A stretch of DNA of 32,564 bases from Planctomycetota bacterium (GTDB lineage: Bacteria > Planctomycetota > Planctomycetia > Planctomycetales > Planctomycetaceae): the NCBI GenBank assembly GCA_027624335.1, contig JAQBWV010000053.1:1-32564 (forward strand), in the 5' to 3' direction. Below are positions 8,796-16,626 of the stretch, one piece after another. Position 1 is the stretch's first letter, and the number at the start of each line of letters is the position of its first letter. The translations under genes and the position numbers were made by a program. The notes beneath the pieces are model-generated. The model was not told where the DNA came from, ran no database searches, and saw nothing but the letters and a program-made list of their open reading frames with translations.

Positions 8796-10661
8796 ATGTC
8801 TTATCGATCGCTCAAACGAGTTCTGGGAGAAACCAACTTCGAGGTGAAGTGCCTCGTATTATTCGGTGTTGGTCTCAGTATCCTGGCCGTAATGACATTC
8901 GGTCTTTACTGGTGGCAGACCTCATCGCTGATTGGTGAGCAGAACAAAACAACCGCCCGACTGCTCATGGCTCCGATGATCCAGCAGAGACATTGGGAGT
9001 GGTTCGCGCGCGTCAAATCAAACTTCGAAGACGCCGAAAATCCCGTTTCCGACAGCGAGCCGGATTTTGTTCCCAGGACACAGCCAAAGGAAAAACCAAC
9101 ACCGGACAAGGGTCTGGAACCTGAAGTCAATGCCTACCTTGACATTCTCAAGCGCGTTGAAAAGCTCTCGTCGGAACTGCAGCCGGAGCATCTGCGAGAA
9201 TTCAAGTTTGAGATGGTCGATGCAAACCCAGCCGTCGCAGATCCTGCTAATCGACCCAGCGACGACATTGGATACCACGCTCTACAGGAACTGCGGAACG
9301 GAGCGGAAGAATTTGTCCATGTCGATCGCGAAAGTAACGAGTATCGCTACTACGGCGCTGTCATTGCGTCCGAAACGTGCATCGGCTGTCACCATCATAA
9401 ACGCCGACTGACTGCTGACGGTTCGGACGCCGTGACATTAGGTGATCTCATCGGGATGGCTCGAATCACGCTGCCGCTAGCAGCCGTTGAGTCGTCACTT
9501 CACGCCACCAACGCATTGGTCATCACAGCTGAAATTGTGAAGGTTGTGCTGGCCATTCTGGCGATTTACCTGGTGGTGCGCTATGTGATCACCAAGCCGG
9601 TGCTTCATTTGAAGAAAGTCAGCGATGCCATTGCTCATGGCAACCTCGACATGCGTGCCGACATTCGGACGGGTGATGAATTCGAAGAACTCAGCCACGC
9701 GTTTAACCGAATGCTGCGTCACCTGGTGACTGTCCAGGAAGAACTGCGGGAGGTGAACGGAGATCTCGACGGTAAAGTTGACGAACTGGCGAGCGTGAAC
9801 CTGCAGCTCTACGAAATGAACAACGTCAAGAACGAATTTCTCGCGATGATGAGCCACGAACTGCGCACACCGCTGAACAGCATCCTTGGGTTCAGCGAGG
9901 TTCTCGCTGATTCACGCAACCTGACAGACAAGGAACAGCGCTATGCCCGAAACATCCAGACGTCCGGGCGAAGCCTGATGACGCTGATCAACGACGTGCT
10001 CGATCTGGCCAAAATCGAAAGCGGCAAGATGGAACTGCACGCTGCTGAATTTCGCATGGACGATCTCGTCGAGCGGCAGGTCAGCACATTGACGCCTCTC
10101 GCGGAAAAACGCCGGATCGCGCTGACGTGGTCGGTCGATGCCGGAATCCCAACGCTCTTTCAGGATGCCGGGAAGATTCAGCAGATCCTGACCAATCTCA
10201 TCTCAAACGCCATCAAATTCACCCCGGAGGGAGGGAGGGTCCGGATTTCCGCATCCAGGATTGACGAACATTGTGTCGTCACAATTGAGGACAACGGAAT
10301 CGGAATTCCTCTCGATGAACAGGAACGAATTTTTGAAAAATTTCGACAAGGTCGCGGCGTGCCCGGCCAGAACGACGCTCTCACTAGAAAATACGAAGGT
10401 ACGGGCCTGGGGCTGTCGATCGTTAAGGAGTTAAGCCGGCTGCTTGACGGTGAAGTTACGCTCGAAAGTGAGTTTGGAAAGGGGAGCAAGTTCACCGTCA
10501 GTTTCAGGCTGATTCTGGACGATTCGGATATTTTCGACGAAGAAGCGACATCAAGACTCGTCGGTCTGAATCGTTTTCGCACTGTCGATCTGCCGAGCCC
10601 TGTTCAGCGACTGGAATCTGCGGATGTGCCGCAGTCGGCAAGCGAGAATTCACCCCGATAA
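8796..10661 (+). CDS. Membrane sensor histidine kinase with c-type haem motif in a DUF3365/Tll0287-like sensor domain
   Basis: A 621-residue protein starting at an ATG six bases after a GGGAG site. Transmembrane helix 1 spans about residues 19-40 and helix 2 about 238-264, enclosing a periplasmic domain of about 195 residues. That domain ends in a c-type haem motif C195-I-G-C198-H199 preceded by 'YYGAVIASET', as in DUF3365 (Tll0287-like) sensors. HAMP follows at about 265-315. The HisKA dimerisation domain has phospho-acceptor H354 in MMSHELRTPLNS, and HATPase_c shows the N box (NLISNAIKF), G1 (DNGIGIP) and G2 (GTGLGLSIVKEL). There is no receiver domain and no response regulator next to it, so its partner is encoded elsewhere. 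The sensor should respond to redox state or to a haem ligand such as O2, NO or CO; which one is inference. The next gene (unknown helical protein) follows after 130 bp. Confidence 0.93.
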   Translation: MSYRSLKRVLGETNFEVKCLVLFGVGLSILAVMTFGLYWWQTSSLIGEQNKTTARLLMAPMIQQRHWEWFARVKSNFEDAENPVSDSEPDFVPRTQPKEKPTPDKGLEPEVNAYLDILKRVEKLSSELQPEHLREFKFEMVDANPAVADPANRPSDDIGYHALQELRNGAEEFVHVDRESNEYRYYGAVIASETCIGCHHHKRRLTADGSDAVTLGDLIGMARITLPLAAVESSLHATNALVITAEIVKVVLAILAIYLVVRYVITKPVLHLKKVSDAIAHGNLDMRADIRTGDEFEELSHAFNRMLRHLVTVQEELREVNGDLDGKVDELASVNLQLYEMNNVKNEFLAMMSHELRTPLNSILGFSEVLADSRNLTDKEQRYARNIQTSGRSLMTLINDVLDLAKIESGKMELHAAEFRMDDLVERQVSTLTPLAEKRRIALTWSVDAGIPTLFQDAGKIQQILTNLISNAIKFTPEGGRVRISASRIDEHCVVTIEDNGIGIPLDEQERIFEKFRQGRGVPGQNDALTRKYEGTGLGLSIVKELSRLLDGEVTLESEFGKGSKFTVSFRLILDDSDIFDEEATSRLVGLNRFRTVDLPSPVQRLESADVPQSASENSPR

Positions 10662-10778
10662 ACCACTTCGGAGCAAGCTGGATCAGGCCCGGATCCCCCT
10701 TCCACAGTCCCGGTAACATCGATCTCGCCTCAGGACCGGAAAAACGAGTAACGTATCGCCAGTCATGGATGACAGGAC

Positions 10779-10784
10779 AAGGAG
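10779..10784 (+). promoter_or_regulatory. Shine-Dalgarno site that decides the downstream start
   Basis: AAGGAG lies seven bases before the ATG at 10792. It falls after the earlier in-frame ATG at 10765 and is too close to the out-of-frame ATG at 10788, which opens only six codons. It therefore favours 10792 as the true start of the helical protein. Confidence 0.7.
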
Positions 10785-10791
10785 TTCATGG

Positions 10792-11925
10792 ATGAGTCCT
10801 CGCGATAGTTATATCAGTCAGCAGGATGCTGACCTCGCTGCAAGCGCTACGATTTCGGAGTCCGTTCGAAGCTCGCTCGCCCTGATAGTGGCGGACCTTT
10901 CAGAACGCGCTCTCGAAAACCCCGCACTCCGCGACGCGCTTCAGGAAGTTACCTGCTGGCTGAAGAATCAGTCGGAAAGCACTGCCTGCTTGACGTCGAG
11001 TGCTGACGGGGAGGGATCAGGTGCTACTCGTCAGGCAAGCGAGGATGCTCGCCCCGACGTGGGGCGGCCGCGCCACTCAGACGTCACCGATAGCGATCTG
11101 TCGTTGATCGCAGAACGATGCCGATTGAAAGCCGAAGGCGCTCGATGGGCGGTTGAGCGAGATGAACTCCTGCGGGATGGTGCAGACTTCGCCTTCGATA
11201 TTCGACCGGGCGACCAGGACATCATCGGTCGTGCCAGGGATCTGCCCAACTGCTTTCTGTGGATGAATCAGCCTCGCGGCGACATCTGGTCTCGAGCGGA
11301 GAACTATTTGCTGCTGGCCGACTGTTTCGAAACATTGGCCGAGTGTATCGAAGCCATCCGGGCGACAACGAATCTCGAAGATCGCAGCCATTTTCTAACC
11401 GCCGTCGACATGATGGCAGAGGCCCAGTCGGCACTTCGCACGGCTGTCAGCCGAGTCGAAAGCCACCCCGATTCCGATCAGCAGATGATCTATTACTGGC
11501 TGAGAAATCGCGCCAGCCAGGAACGGTTCTACATCAGTCGCTTCATGAAGATCAGCGATCCGGCTGACCCTGGCCGCAATGACGATGTGCATGATCGCGC
11601 CTTTGAGTTACTGGAATCAATTTCGCCTGAGCAACACCTGGCGACTCAGATCGAACGAGGCATGGCGAAAGCGCGTCACCATGTTGATAGGATTGCCAGC
11701 GCTGATGACGTCTCGGATGCGTACGACTGGAGCAGAGCTGTGGAAGCGATTGAATCGCTTATCGAATGTGGAACAGCGTCCGACAATTTAGAGCTGGTCG
11801 CTCTGGTTCGTCCGTACGCTAATCAGTTGACCGGTCGGAACTGGCCTCAGGGATTTCAGGATCTGCTCGTCGCGGCCAGCGAACAGTCGGATGACGCGTC
11901 ACAGTCCGCCGAACGCGCGGCGTGA
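10792..11925 (+). CDS. Helical cytoplasmic protein of unknown function
   Basis: A protein of 377 residues from the ATG at 10792; an in-frame ATG at 10765 would add nine but lacks a ribosome-binding site. I see no signal peptide, membrane segment or named domain. A polar low-complexity linker (about residues 65-95) separates a short N-terminal helical region from a long alpha-helical body containing 'AEGARWAVERDELLRDGADF', 'LPNCFLWMNQP', 'MMAEAQSALRTAV' and 'YYWLRNRASQERFYISRFM'. These have the look of conserved core motifs of a planctomycete-restricted family, but I cannot name one. It shares strand with the haem-motif kinase 130 bp upstream, so a role in the same response is possible. A 9-bp hairpin follows the stop codon. 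The gene is clearly coding by its length and start; function is unknown. Confidence 0.8.
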   Translation: MSPRDSYISQQDADLAASATISESVRSSLALIVADLSERALENPALRDALQEVTCWLKNQSESTACLTSSADGEGSGATRQASEDARPDVGRPRHSDVTDSDLSLIAERCRLKAEGARWAVERDELLRDGADFAFDIRPGDQDIIGRARDLPNCFLWMNQPRGDIWSRAENYLLLADCFETLAECIEAIRATTNLEDRSHFLTAVDMMAEAQSALRTAVSRVESHPDSDQQMIYYWLRNRASQERFYISRFMKISDPADPGRNDDVHDRAFELLESISPEQHLATQIERGMAKARHHVDRIASADDVSDAYDWSRAVEAIESLIECGTASDNLELVALVRPYANQLTGRNWPQGFQDLLVAASEQSDDASQSAERAA

Positions 11926-12538
11926 CGCCCTCAAGGACGAGGATTTCATCCAGACGAGCGAGATGGCACTCGGAAATACTCAGTAGCAACCGAGTGCCCT
12001 TGATGTTGTCCCGCGCGTCACAACGCTCACTGTTGACTGACAGTCGGGCACTGTTGCTGTTCCAGCGTTCTCTCAATCTCTGAGTCGTGAGCGACACCGG
12101 AGACGTCACCAGACCGCTCTGATCTTCCAGGCTGAACGACCGTCGCGAAAAGCGAAAATTCTTACCGTGTTCTCTGGAGATGTCTCGCTAACGCGTCGTT
12201 TCCCTGGCTTTTGGCGACGGCCGAACGCGTGCTCCAATCCAGCAAGTTGCTGAATTGTCACGTAGATCCGGGAAATAACGTTGATCTGTTGTCGCAAAAA
12301 TCGTTGTCCAAAGGGAACTGATGACCTCTGGAAGTTGTCTAATGTCACCAGAGAGATGTTGCCGGCGTTCCATTTTTGTGTGGCTCGATACTTGAACCCC
12401 TTTCTGTTCAACACGTTAGAGCCACGGTTTCAATATGGGAGCAGGATGGTCGGGTTTCGGCCCCGAGATTGCATTTATCCACATTGCAGCTCACCGCGGT
12501 CTTCGACAACCTGACGAACAACAGGGAGCAGGGAAACA
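11926..12538. other. Gap of about 610 bp without a supported gene
   Basis: Apart from the hairpin at 11965-11998, I see only weak frames (for example 12106-12414 on -, 102 codons, and 12281-12514 on +). They have no recognisable domains and no good ribosome-binding sites. The last part, just before 12539, carries agggag and aggga sites that serve the STAS gene. The rest is probably leader and promoter DNA, but no clear -35/-10 pair could be defended. Confidence 0.5.
11965..11998 (+). terminator. 9-bp stem-loop after the helical-protein gene
   Basis: ggcactcgg pairs perfectly with ccgagtgcc around a 16-base loop, 39 bases after the stop codon at 11925. There is no T tract, so it may be a factor-assisted terminator or an mRNA 3'-end stabiliser rather than an intrinsic terminator. 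Confidence 0.45.
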
Positions 12539-13003
12539 ATGGCCAGAAAAAAACGAAGTTCGATCGACATTCGCGATGGGTTTCACGTCGTCGTCATGGG
12601 TGACATGGAAATCTGGGATGGTGCTGACCTTGCCTTGCTTCGCGAAACTCTCGCCCGGCTGGTCGACGCAGAGAAACGGACCGCAATCGGAGTCGATCTA
12701 AGATTCGTCAAGTACATCCCCAGTGGTTTTTTTGGAATGCTGTATGACTACACGGATCGTGGCGTTGCCGTAAGGCTTTACTCACCGCAACCTCATGTCG
12801 CCAGAATGCTGTGGTTCCAGGAGTTCTTTGATTCCAACGGAGATGAATCGTTTACTCTGACGGTGAAGGCTCAAACGACTCACTCTGCCCGTTCAGCCTT
12901 GGCTGCAGGCAAGGCGCCATGGTCAGATTCAGACGTCACACCGCTTGGATTTCCGATGTCAGAAGGTGCCGAATCACAGGTTGCAACTGCGACTGCCAAC
13001 TGA
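12539..13003 (+). CDS. STAS-domain protein (anti-sigma factor antagonist-like) with a C-terminal extension
   Basis: A 154-residue protein preceded by purine-rich agggag/aggga sites. Residues about 10-105 have the STAS pattern: an early beta strand (FHVVVMGDMEIW), a helix (ALLRETLARLVDA), the central strand 'IGVDLRFVKYIPSGFFG' and a later helix with 'VARMLWFQEFFD'. STAS domains of this kind usually act as switch partners of anti-sigma kinases or in stressosome-like modules. At the phospho-acceptor loop, where SpoIIAA-type proteins have D-S-S-G, this protein has I-P-S-G: the Asp is lost but a Ser before Gly remains. The last 45 residues are an Ala/Ser/Thr-rich extension. A strong terminator follows, so this is a single-gene unit convergent with the HAD/STAS pair. 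No kinase or sigma factor is adjacent. Confidence 0.78.
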   Translation: MARKKRSSIDIRDGFHVVVMGDMEIWDGADLALLRETLARLVDAEKRTAIGVDLRFVKYIPSGFFGMLYDYTDRGVAVRLYSPQPHVARMLWFQEFFDSNGDESFTLTVKAQTTHSARSALAAGKAPWSDSDVTPLGFPMSEGAESQVATATAN

Positions 13004-13041
13004 CAGACGTCACCGATTAACTCAGGTCGATGTTAATGAAC

Positions 13042-13074
13042 CTCTCGTCGGCAGTTTGCTGGCGAGAGTTTTTT
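13042..13074 (+). terminator. Rho-independent terminator after the STAS gene
   Basis: ctctcgtc pairs with ggcgagag (one G-T pair) around an 11-base loop, followed immediately by six T residues. It lies 39 bases after the stop codon at 13003 and is oriented for the + strand gene. This is the clearest intrinsic terminator in the window. Confidence 0.85.
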
Positions 13075-13154
13075 GCTGCGCAGAGAATCCATCGCAGTTT
13101 CCCGGCTTGTGAATCAACGGAACGTTCTTCGACTGGACTTCGCTTCGGAAGCGG

Positions 13155-13832
13155 CTACTCGCCTGGAAACAGCCCGAGCAGCAGTTCGACGTCGGCAAAA
13201 TCTTCACACAGATGATCCGGTGCCGTGGCTTCGAGGTCATCCATCGAGTACATGCCGGTGGCTACGGCCACGACCGTCGCGTTAATGGCCCGCCCGCACT
13301 TCACGTCGGCTGGTGTGTCACCGATAACCCAGACCTCGGATGCGGTTTCAACGGCGAGGTACTCGCGCATGTGAGCCAGAGCTTCTCTCGCGACATCGTC
13401 CCGGTCGAAATGGTGGTCGCCAAATCCTCCGCCGGAGAAATATTCAGCCAGCTGATAGTGCCCCAGTTTGAGCTCAGCCCCTCGACGGAAATTTCCGGTC
13501 AACAGCCCCAGCGTCAGCTGCTCCCGTTGATGTAGCCCCGCCAGCAGCTCTTCGACCCCCGGCAGAATCATCCCTGCGCGTGCGGAGAGTTCACGGGGCA
13601 ATTGGGCCAGGTAAGCATCGACAAACCTGGTCCAGCTGGATTCAACGTCATCGATCCCGTGAAAATTCAGCAGGTCGCTGACGATTGCACGGTCGGTACG
13701 TCCGGCGACGGAGATTCCATCAGTCGGCGTTGTAATTCCGAACGTGGATTCCAGTGCCACCTCCATAGCGGCCTGCCCGGCTCCGCCACTACTGAGCAGC
13801 GTGCCGTCAATGTCGAACAGGCAAAGAGCCAT
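13155..13832 (-). CDS. HAD-superfamily hydrolase, phosphoglycolate phosphatase-like
   Basis: A 225-residue protein of the usual length for the Gph/beta-phosphoglucomutase-type HAD phosphatases. Motif I is FDIDGTLLSS near the N terminus, with nucleophile D7 and general acid D9. A four-helix cap region follows (about 20-95), then motif II in 'LGLLTGN', and motif IV with the Mg2+-binding acids in 'VIGDTPADVKCGRA'. These residues support a functional cytoplasmic phosphatase; the substrate cannot be read from the sequence. It lies 54 bp downstream of the STAS gene on the same strand and may share its transcript. The gene converges on the + strand STAS gene and its terminator. Confidence 0.9.
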   Translation of the reverse strand: MALCLFDIDGTLLSSGGAGQAAMEVALESTFGITTPTDGISVAGRTDRAIVSDLLNFHGIDDVESSWTRFVDAYLAQLPRELSARAGMILPGVEELLAGLHQREQLTLGLLTGNFRRGAELKLGHYQLAEYFSGGGFGDHHFDRDDVAREALAHMREYLAVETASEVWVIGDTPADVKCGRAINATVVAVATGMYSMDDLEATAPDHLCEDFADVELLLGLFPGE

Positions 13833-13886
13833 TGAGGTCGCCTTTGGTCGCGCCGTGATCGGTTGCCGCTCTGATCGGTTACTGTT

Positions 13887-14252
13887 CTAACTGTTGACGG
13901 CCTGCATCGCTGCTTCACGAGAGTCAAAGGATGGCCACAACTTCCCGATTCGAATGCATTTGAGCAGCTCGGCCATATTCTCTGAGGCGTTGCAGAAAAC
14001 TGACTTTCCGCGACGTTGTTTGCACTTAGTCAGACACCGAAGTATTGAACTGATGATCACCGAATCGACATAATCGACGCTCTGCAGATCAATAATGACA
14101 TGCACCAATCCCGGTTCATCGAGCACTCGGTAGAGGGCATTCGACTCGAGATGCACTTCCGTGTGCTGAAATTGAAGGGCCGGGCCTTGAGGCAAAACAA
14201 TCAGCGTATTGCCGTCTCGTTCCAGCTTAAATACTTTCTGTGGATCTGCCAT
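13887..14252 (-). CDS. Single-domain STAS protein
   Basis: A 121-residue protein consisting of one STAS domain: N-terminal strands (LIVLPQGPALQF), a helix, the core strand 'VHVIIDLQSVDYVDS', a helix with 'SSILRCLTKCKQRRG' and a last strand/helix 'LLKCIRIGKLW'. In this protein the loop that usually reads D-S-S-G reads D-S-V-I, so the Asp and first Ser are kept but the Ser-Gly pair is replaced. It is the first gene of a probable two-gene unit with the HAD phosphatase and is divergent from the redoxin gene, with a 287-bp intergenic region between them. Its role as an anti-sigma antagonist or scaffold is family inference. Confidence 0.82.
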   Translation of the reverse strand: MADPQKVFKLERDGNTLIVLPQGPALQFQHTEVHLESNALYRVLDEPGLVHVIIDLQSVDYVDSVIISSILRCLTKCKQRRGKSVFCNASENMAELLKCIRIGKLWPSFDSREAAMQAVNS

Positions 14253-14539
14253 CGGAAGACTTCGATCGAATAGGACAACGACTTACAGAAACGAACCTGA
14301 CGAAAAAGTACTCACTCCTTCGAGAAGAATATCAAAGGCTGCAGGATTCTCCTACCCGCGAGTCTTTCAGATCCAGCATTGGAGAATTCACGGCAGCATG
14401 ACTGATGCGTCGTGATTGGTTCTCCATCCGCCGTGAACCGGACATGATGCGACATCGTCGGAATCCTGTAACAATCAGGAAACCGTCCGGGTACTGTGTG
14501 TGCGAAAATTGATCCAATAGGCAAAGTGCAAGGTCCGAC

Positions 14540-16609
14540 ATGAGCAAATCGATTTCAGAGAGTTTCCCTTCGGCCGTTCAGATTCGAACCGCTGCTGCAA
14601 TGGTGACAGCTGGCTTTCTGGCCATGATTGCCACCTTCGAGACACCTGCGGCTGTCGCAGATTCAGCACGACCTTCCGGAGCGAAGGTCGAAACTTTTTC
14701 GGCAAAGGACTATCGCGGCAAAAGTCACTCGCTGGACGAGTATTCCGACAGCCGCATCGTCGTTCTAGCCTTTCTCGGAACAGAATGTCCGCTTGCGAAA
14801 TTGTACGGACCGCGACTGGCGAGCATCGCTCAGGCATATGCTGATCGTGGCGTCACGTTTCTGGGTGTGAATTCAAACCGGCACGACTCGATCACGGAAA
14901 TCGCCGCCTACGCGAGAATTCACGAAATTCCGTTTCCGATTCTGAAAGACCTCGATAACCGCATCGCCGATCAGGTCGGAGCAACTCGCACGCCGGAGAT
15001 CCTGATTCTCGATCAGAAGCGTGTCGTGCGGTATCACGGGCGGGTCGACGACCAGTACGGCGTTGGCTACGTGCGAGACGAACCGAAGCAAGCCTTTCTC
15101 AAAGATGCCCTGGACGATCTGCTGGCTTCGCGCGATGTCAAAACTCGCTCGACAGAGATCGTCGGTTGCTTCATCGGGCGACAGCGAAAACCGGATCCCA
15201 ACAGCGAGATCACCTTCTCGAATCAGATCGTCCGAATCCTCCACAGGCATTGCGTCGAGTGTCACCGCGAGGGTGAGATCGCACCGTTCTCACTGACGAA
15301 TTTCGACGAGGCCATCGGCTGGGGCGAGACGATCGTCGAGGTAATTCGTGACGGTCGTATGCCTCCGTGGCATGCGGATCCGAATCACGGCAGCTTCGCT
15401 AATGCCAGGATCATGACTGCTGAAGAGAAACTCCAGATCGAGCAGTGGGTCGCGGCTGGCTGCCCGGAAGGAAACTCATCTCAAGTCCCGGCATTGCCCA
15501 GGTTCACTGAGGGTTGGCAACTGCCGGGCAAACCAGACCTCGTCGTCAACATGCGGGATCAGCCATTCGACGTTCCTGCCGAGGGAACCGTTCGTTATCA
15601 ACACTTCCAGATCGACCCCGGCTTCAAAGAAGACAAATGGGTGAAAGCCGCCGAACTGCAACCCGGTAACCGAGCCGTCGTGCATCACATTCTTGTGTTC
15701 GTGATTTCGCCCAACGGTCGCTCGAAAGGTATGGGCTCATCCACCGGCGAGTTCCTGGCGGCCTACGTGCCGGGGCACCGTGTCCCTGTCTATCCGAAAG
15801 GCATGGCGAAGTACATTCCGGACGGCTCGAAGCTTGCGTTCCAGCTTCACTACACACCGATCGGCACTGCACAAAAAGATCTCAGCCGGCTTGGTCTGAC
15901 CTTCGCCGATCCTGATGAAGCAATCGAACAGGTTGTCGTCACACAGCAGGCTTCAAATCACAGGGAACTGGTCATTCCGCCGCGTGCTGATAATCACCGG
16001 GTCGAAGCTCGATCAGCAACAGCTCCGACCGACATTAAGATTCTCGCCTTCATGCCGCACATGCATCTGCGGGGAAAGTCGTTCAGTTACGAAGTTCGAT
16101 TTCCTGACGGTCGAAACGAAATCCTGCTCGACGTACCCCAGTACGATTTCAACTGGCAGACGGCGTACCGTCTCACTGAGCCACTGCCACTTCCCAGGGG
16201 AGCGTATCTGCAATGCGTCGCGCACTTTGACAACTCGGAAAACAACCTCTCGAATCCCGATCCGACACAGACTGTCCGCTGGGGCGACCAGACCTGGAAC
16301 GAGATGATGATCGGCTACTTCGACGTCGCCATTCCAATAGAATCGCTCGGCCTTGGATCACCCCAGGCAGCGACGCTCCCGAATAAGGAACAGGCCACTT
16401 CTAACCAAACGAAGGCTCGCGTCCTGCAAGTGCTCAAGGCCATTCGAGAATTCGACGGTCAGGGGAACAACAACGGCAAACTCGAAAAAACCGAAGTCCC
16501 GGCGAAGTATCTTCCGATCTTCAAGAGTCTCGACGCCGACAAGGACGAAGTGTTGACCGCCGACGAAGTCAAACAGGCGATCGATAAACTTCGCAGCCCG
16601 AGCAACTGA
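14540..16609 (+). CDS. Secreted redoxin / cytochrome c / copper-monooxygenase-like / EF-hand fusion protein
   Basis: A 689-residue exported protein. Residues 1-41 look like a signal peptide ending near 'AAVADS'. Residues about 50-200 are a thioredoxin-fold redoxin (AhpC/TSA type) with a single cysteine in TECPLAK (C83). A c-type cytochrome segment follows with C238-V-E-C241-H242 and likely axial Met in 'GRMPPWHAD'. Residues about 330-600 resemble the two halves of copper type II ascorbate-dependent monooxygenases: H382-H383 in 'VVHHILVF', a His in 'QLHYTP', the 'MPHMHLRGKSF' motif (H507, H509) and 'NEMMIGYF'. The C terminus has a clear EF-hand loop (DADKDEVLTADE, 665-676) and a degenerate one before it. 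This architecture recurs in planctomycetes; the substrate is unknown. The DEAD-box gene starts 17 bp downstream. Confidence 0.88.
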   Translation: MSKSISESFPSAVQIRTAAAMVTAGFLAMIATFETPAAVADSARPSGAKVETFSAKDYRGKSHSLDEYSDSRIVVLAFLGTECPLAKLYGPRLASIAQAYADRGVTFLGVNSNRHDSITEIAAYARIHEIPFPILKDLDNRIADQVGATRTPEILILDQKRVVRYHGRVDDQYGVGYVRDEPKQAFLKDALDDLLASRDVKTRSTEIVGCFIGRQRKPDPNSEITFSNQIVRILHRHCVECHREGEIAPFSLTNFDEAIGWGETIVEVIRDGRMPPWHADPNHGSFANARIMTAEEKLQIEQWVAAGCPEGNSSQVPALPRFTEGWQLPGKPDLVVNMRDQPFDVPAEGTVRYQHFQIDPGFKEDKWVKAAELQPGNRAVVHHILVFVISPNGRSKGMGSSTGEFLAAYVPGHRVPVYPKGMAKYIPDGSKLAFQLHYTPIGTAQKDLSRLGLTFADPDEAIEQVVVTQQASNHRELVIPPRADNHRVEARSATAPTDIKILAFMPHMHLRGKSFSYEVRFPDGRNEILLDVPQYDFNWQTAYRLTEPLPLPRGAYLQCVAHFDNSENNLSNPDPTQTVRWGDQTWNEMMIGYFDVAIPIESLGLGSPQAATLPNKEQATSNQTKARVLQVLKAIREFDGQGNNNGKLEKTEVPAKYLPIFKSLDADKDEVLTADEVKQAIDKLRSPSN

Positions 16610-16626
16610 AGCGAAAACATTCAAAT

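Noticed and set aside
12106..12414. A 102-codon frame on - in the 610-bp gap
   Set aside because: No ribosome-binding site, no domain, and strongly basic shadow-like composition.
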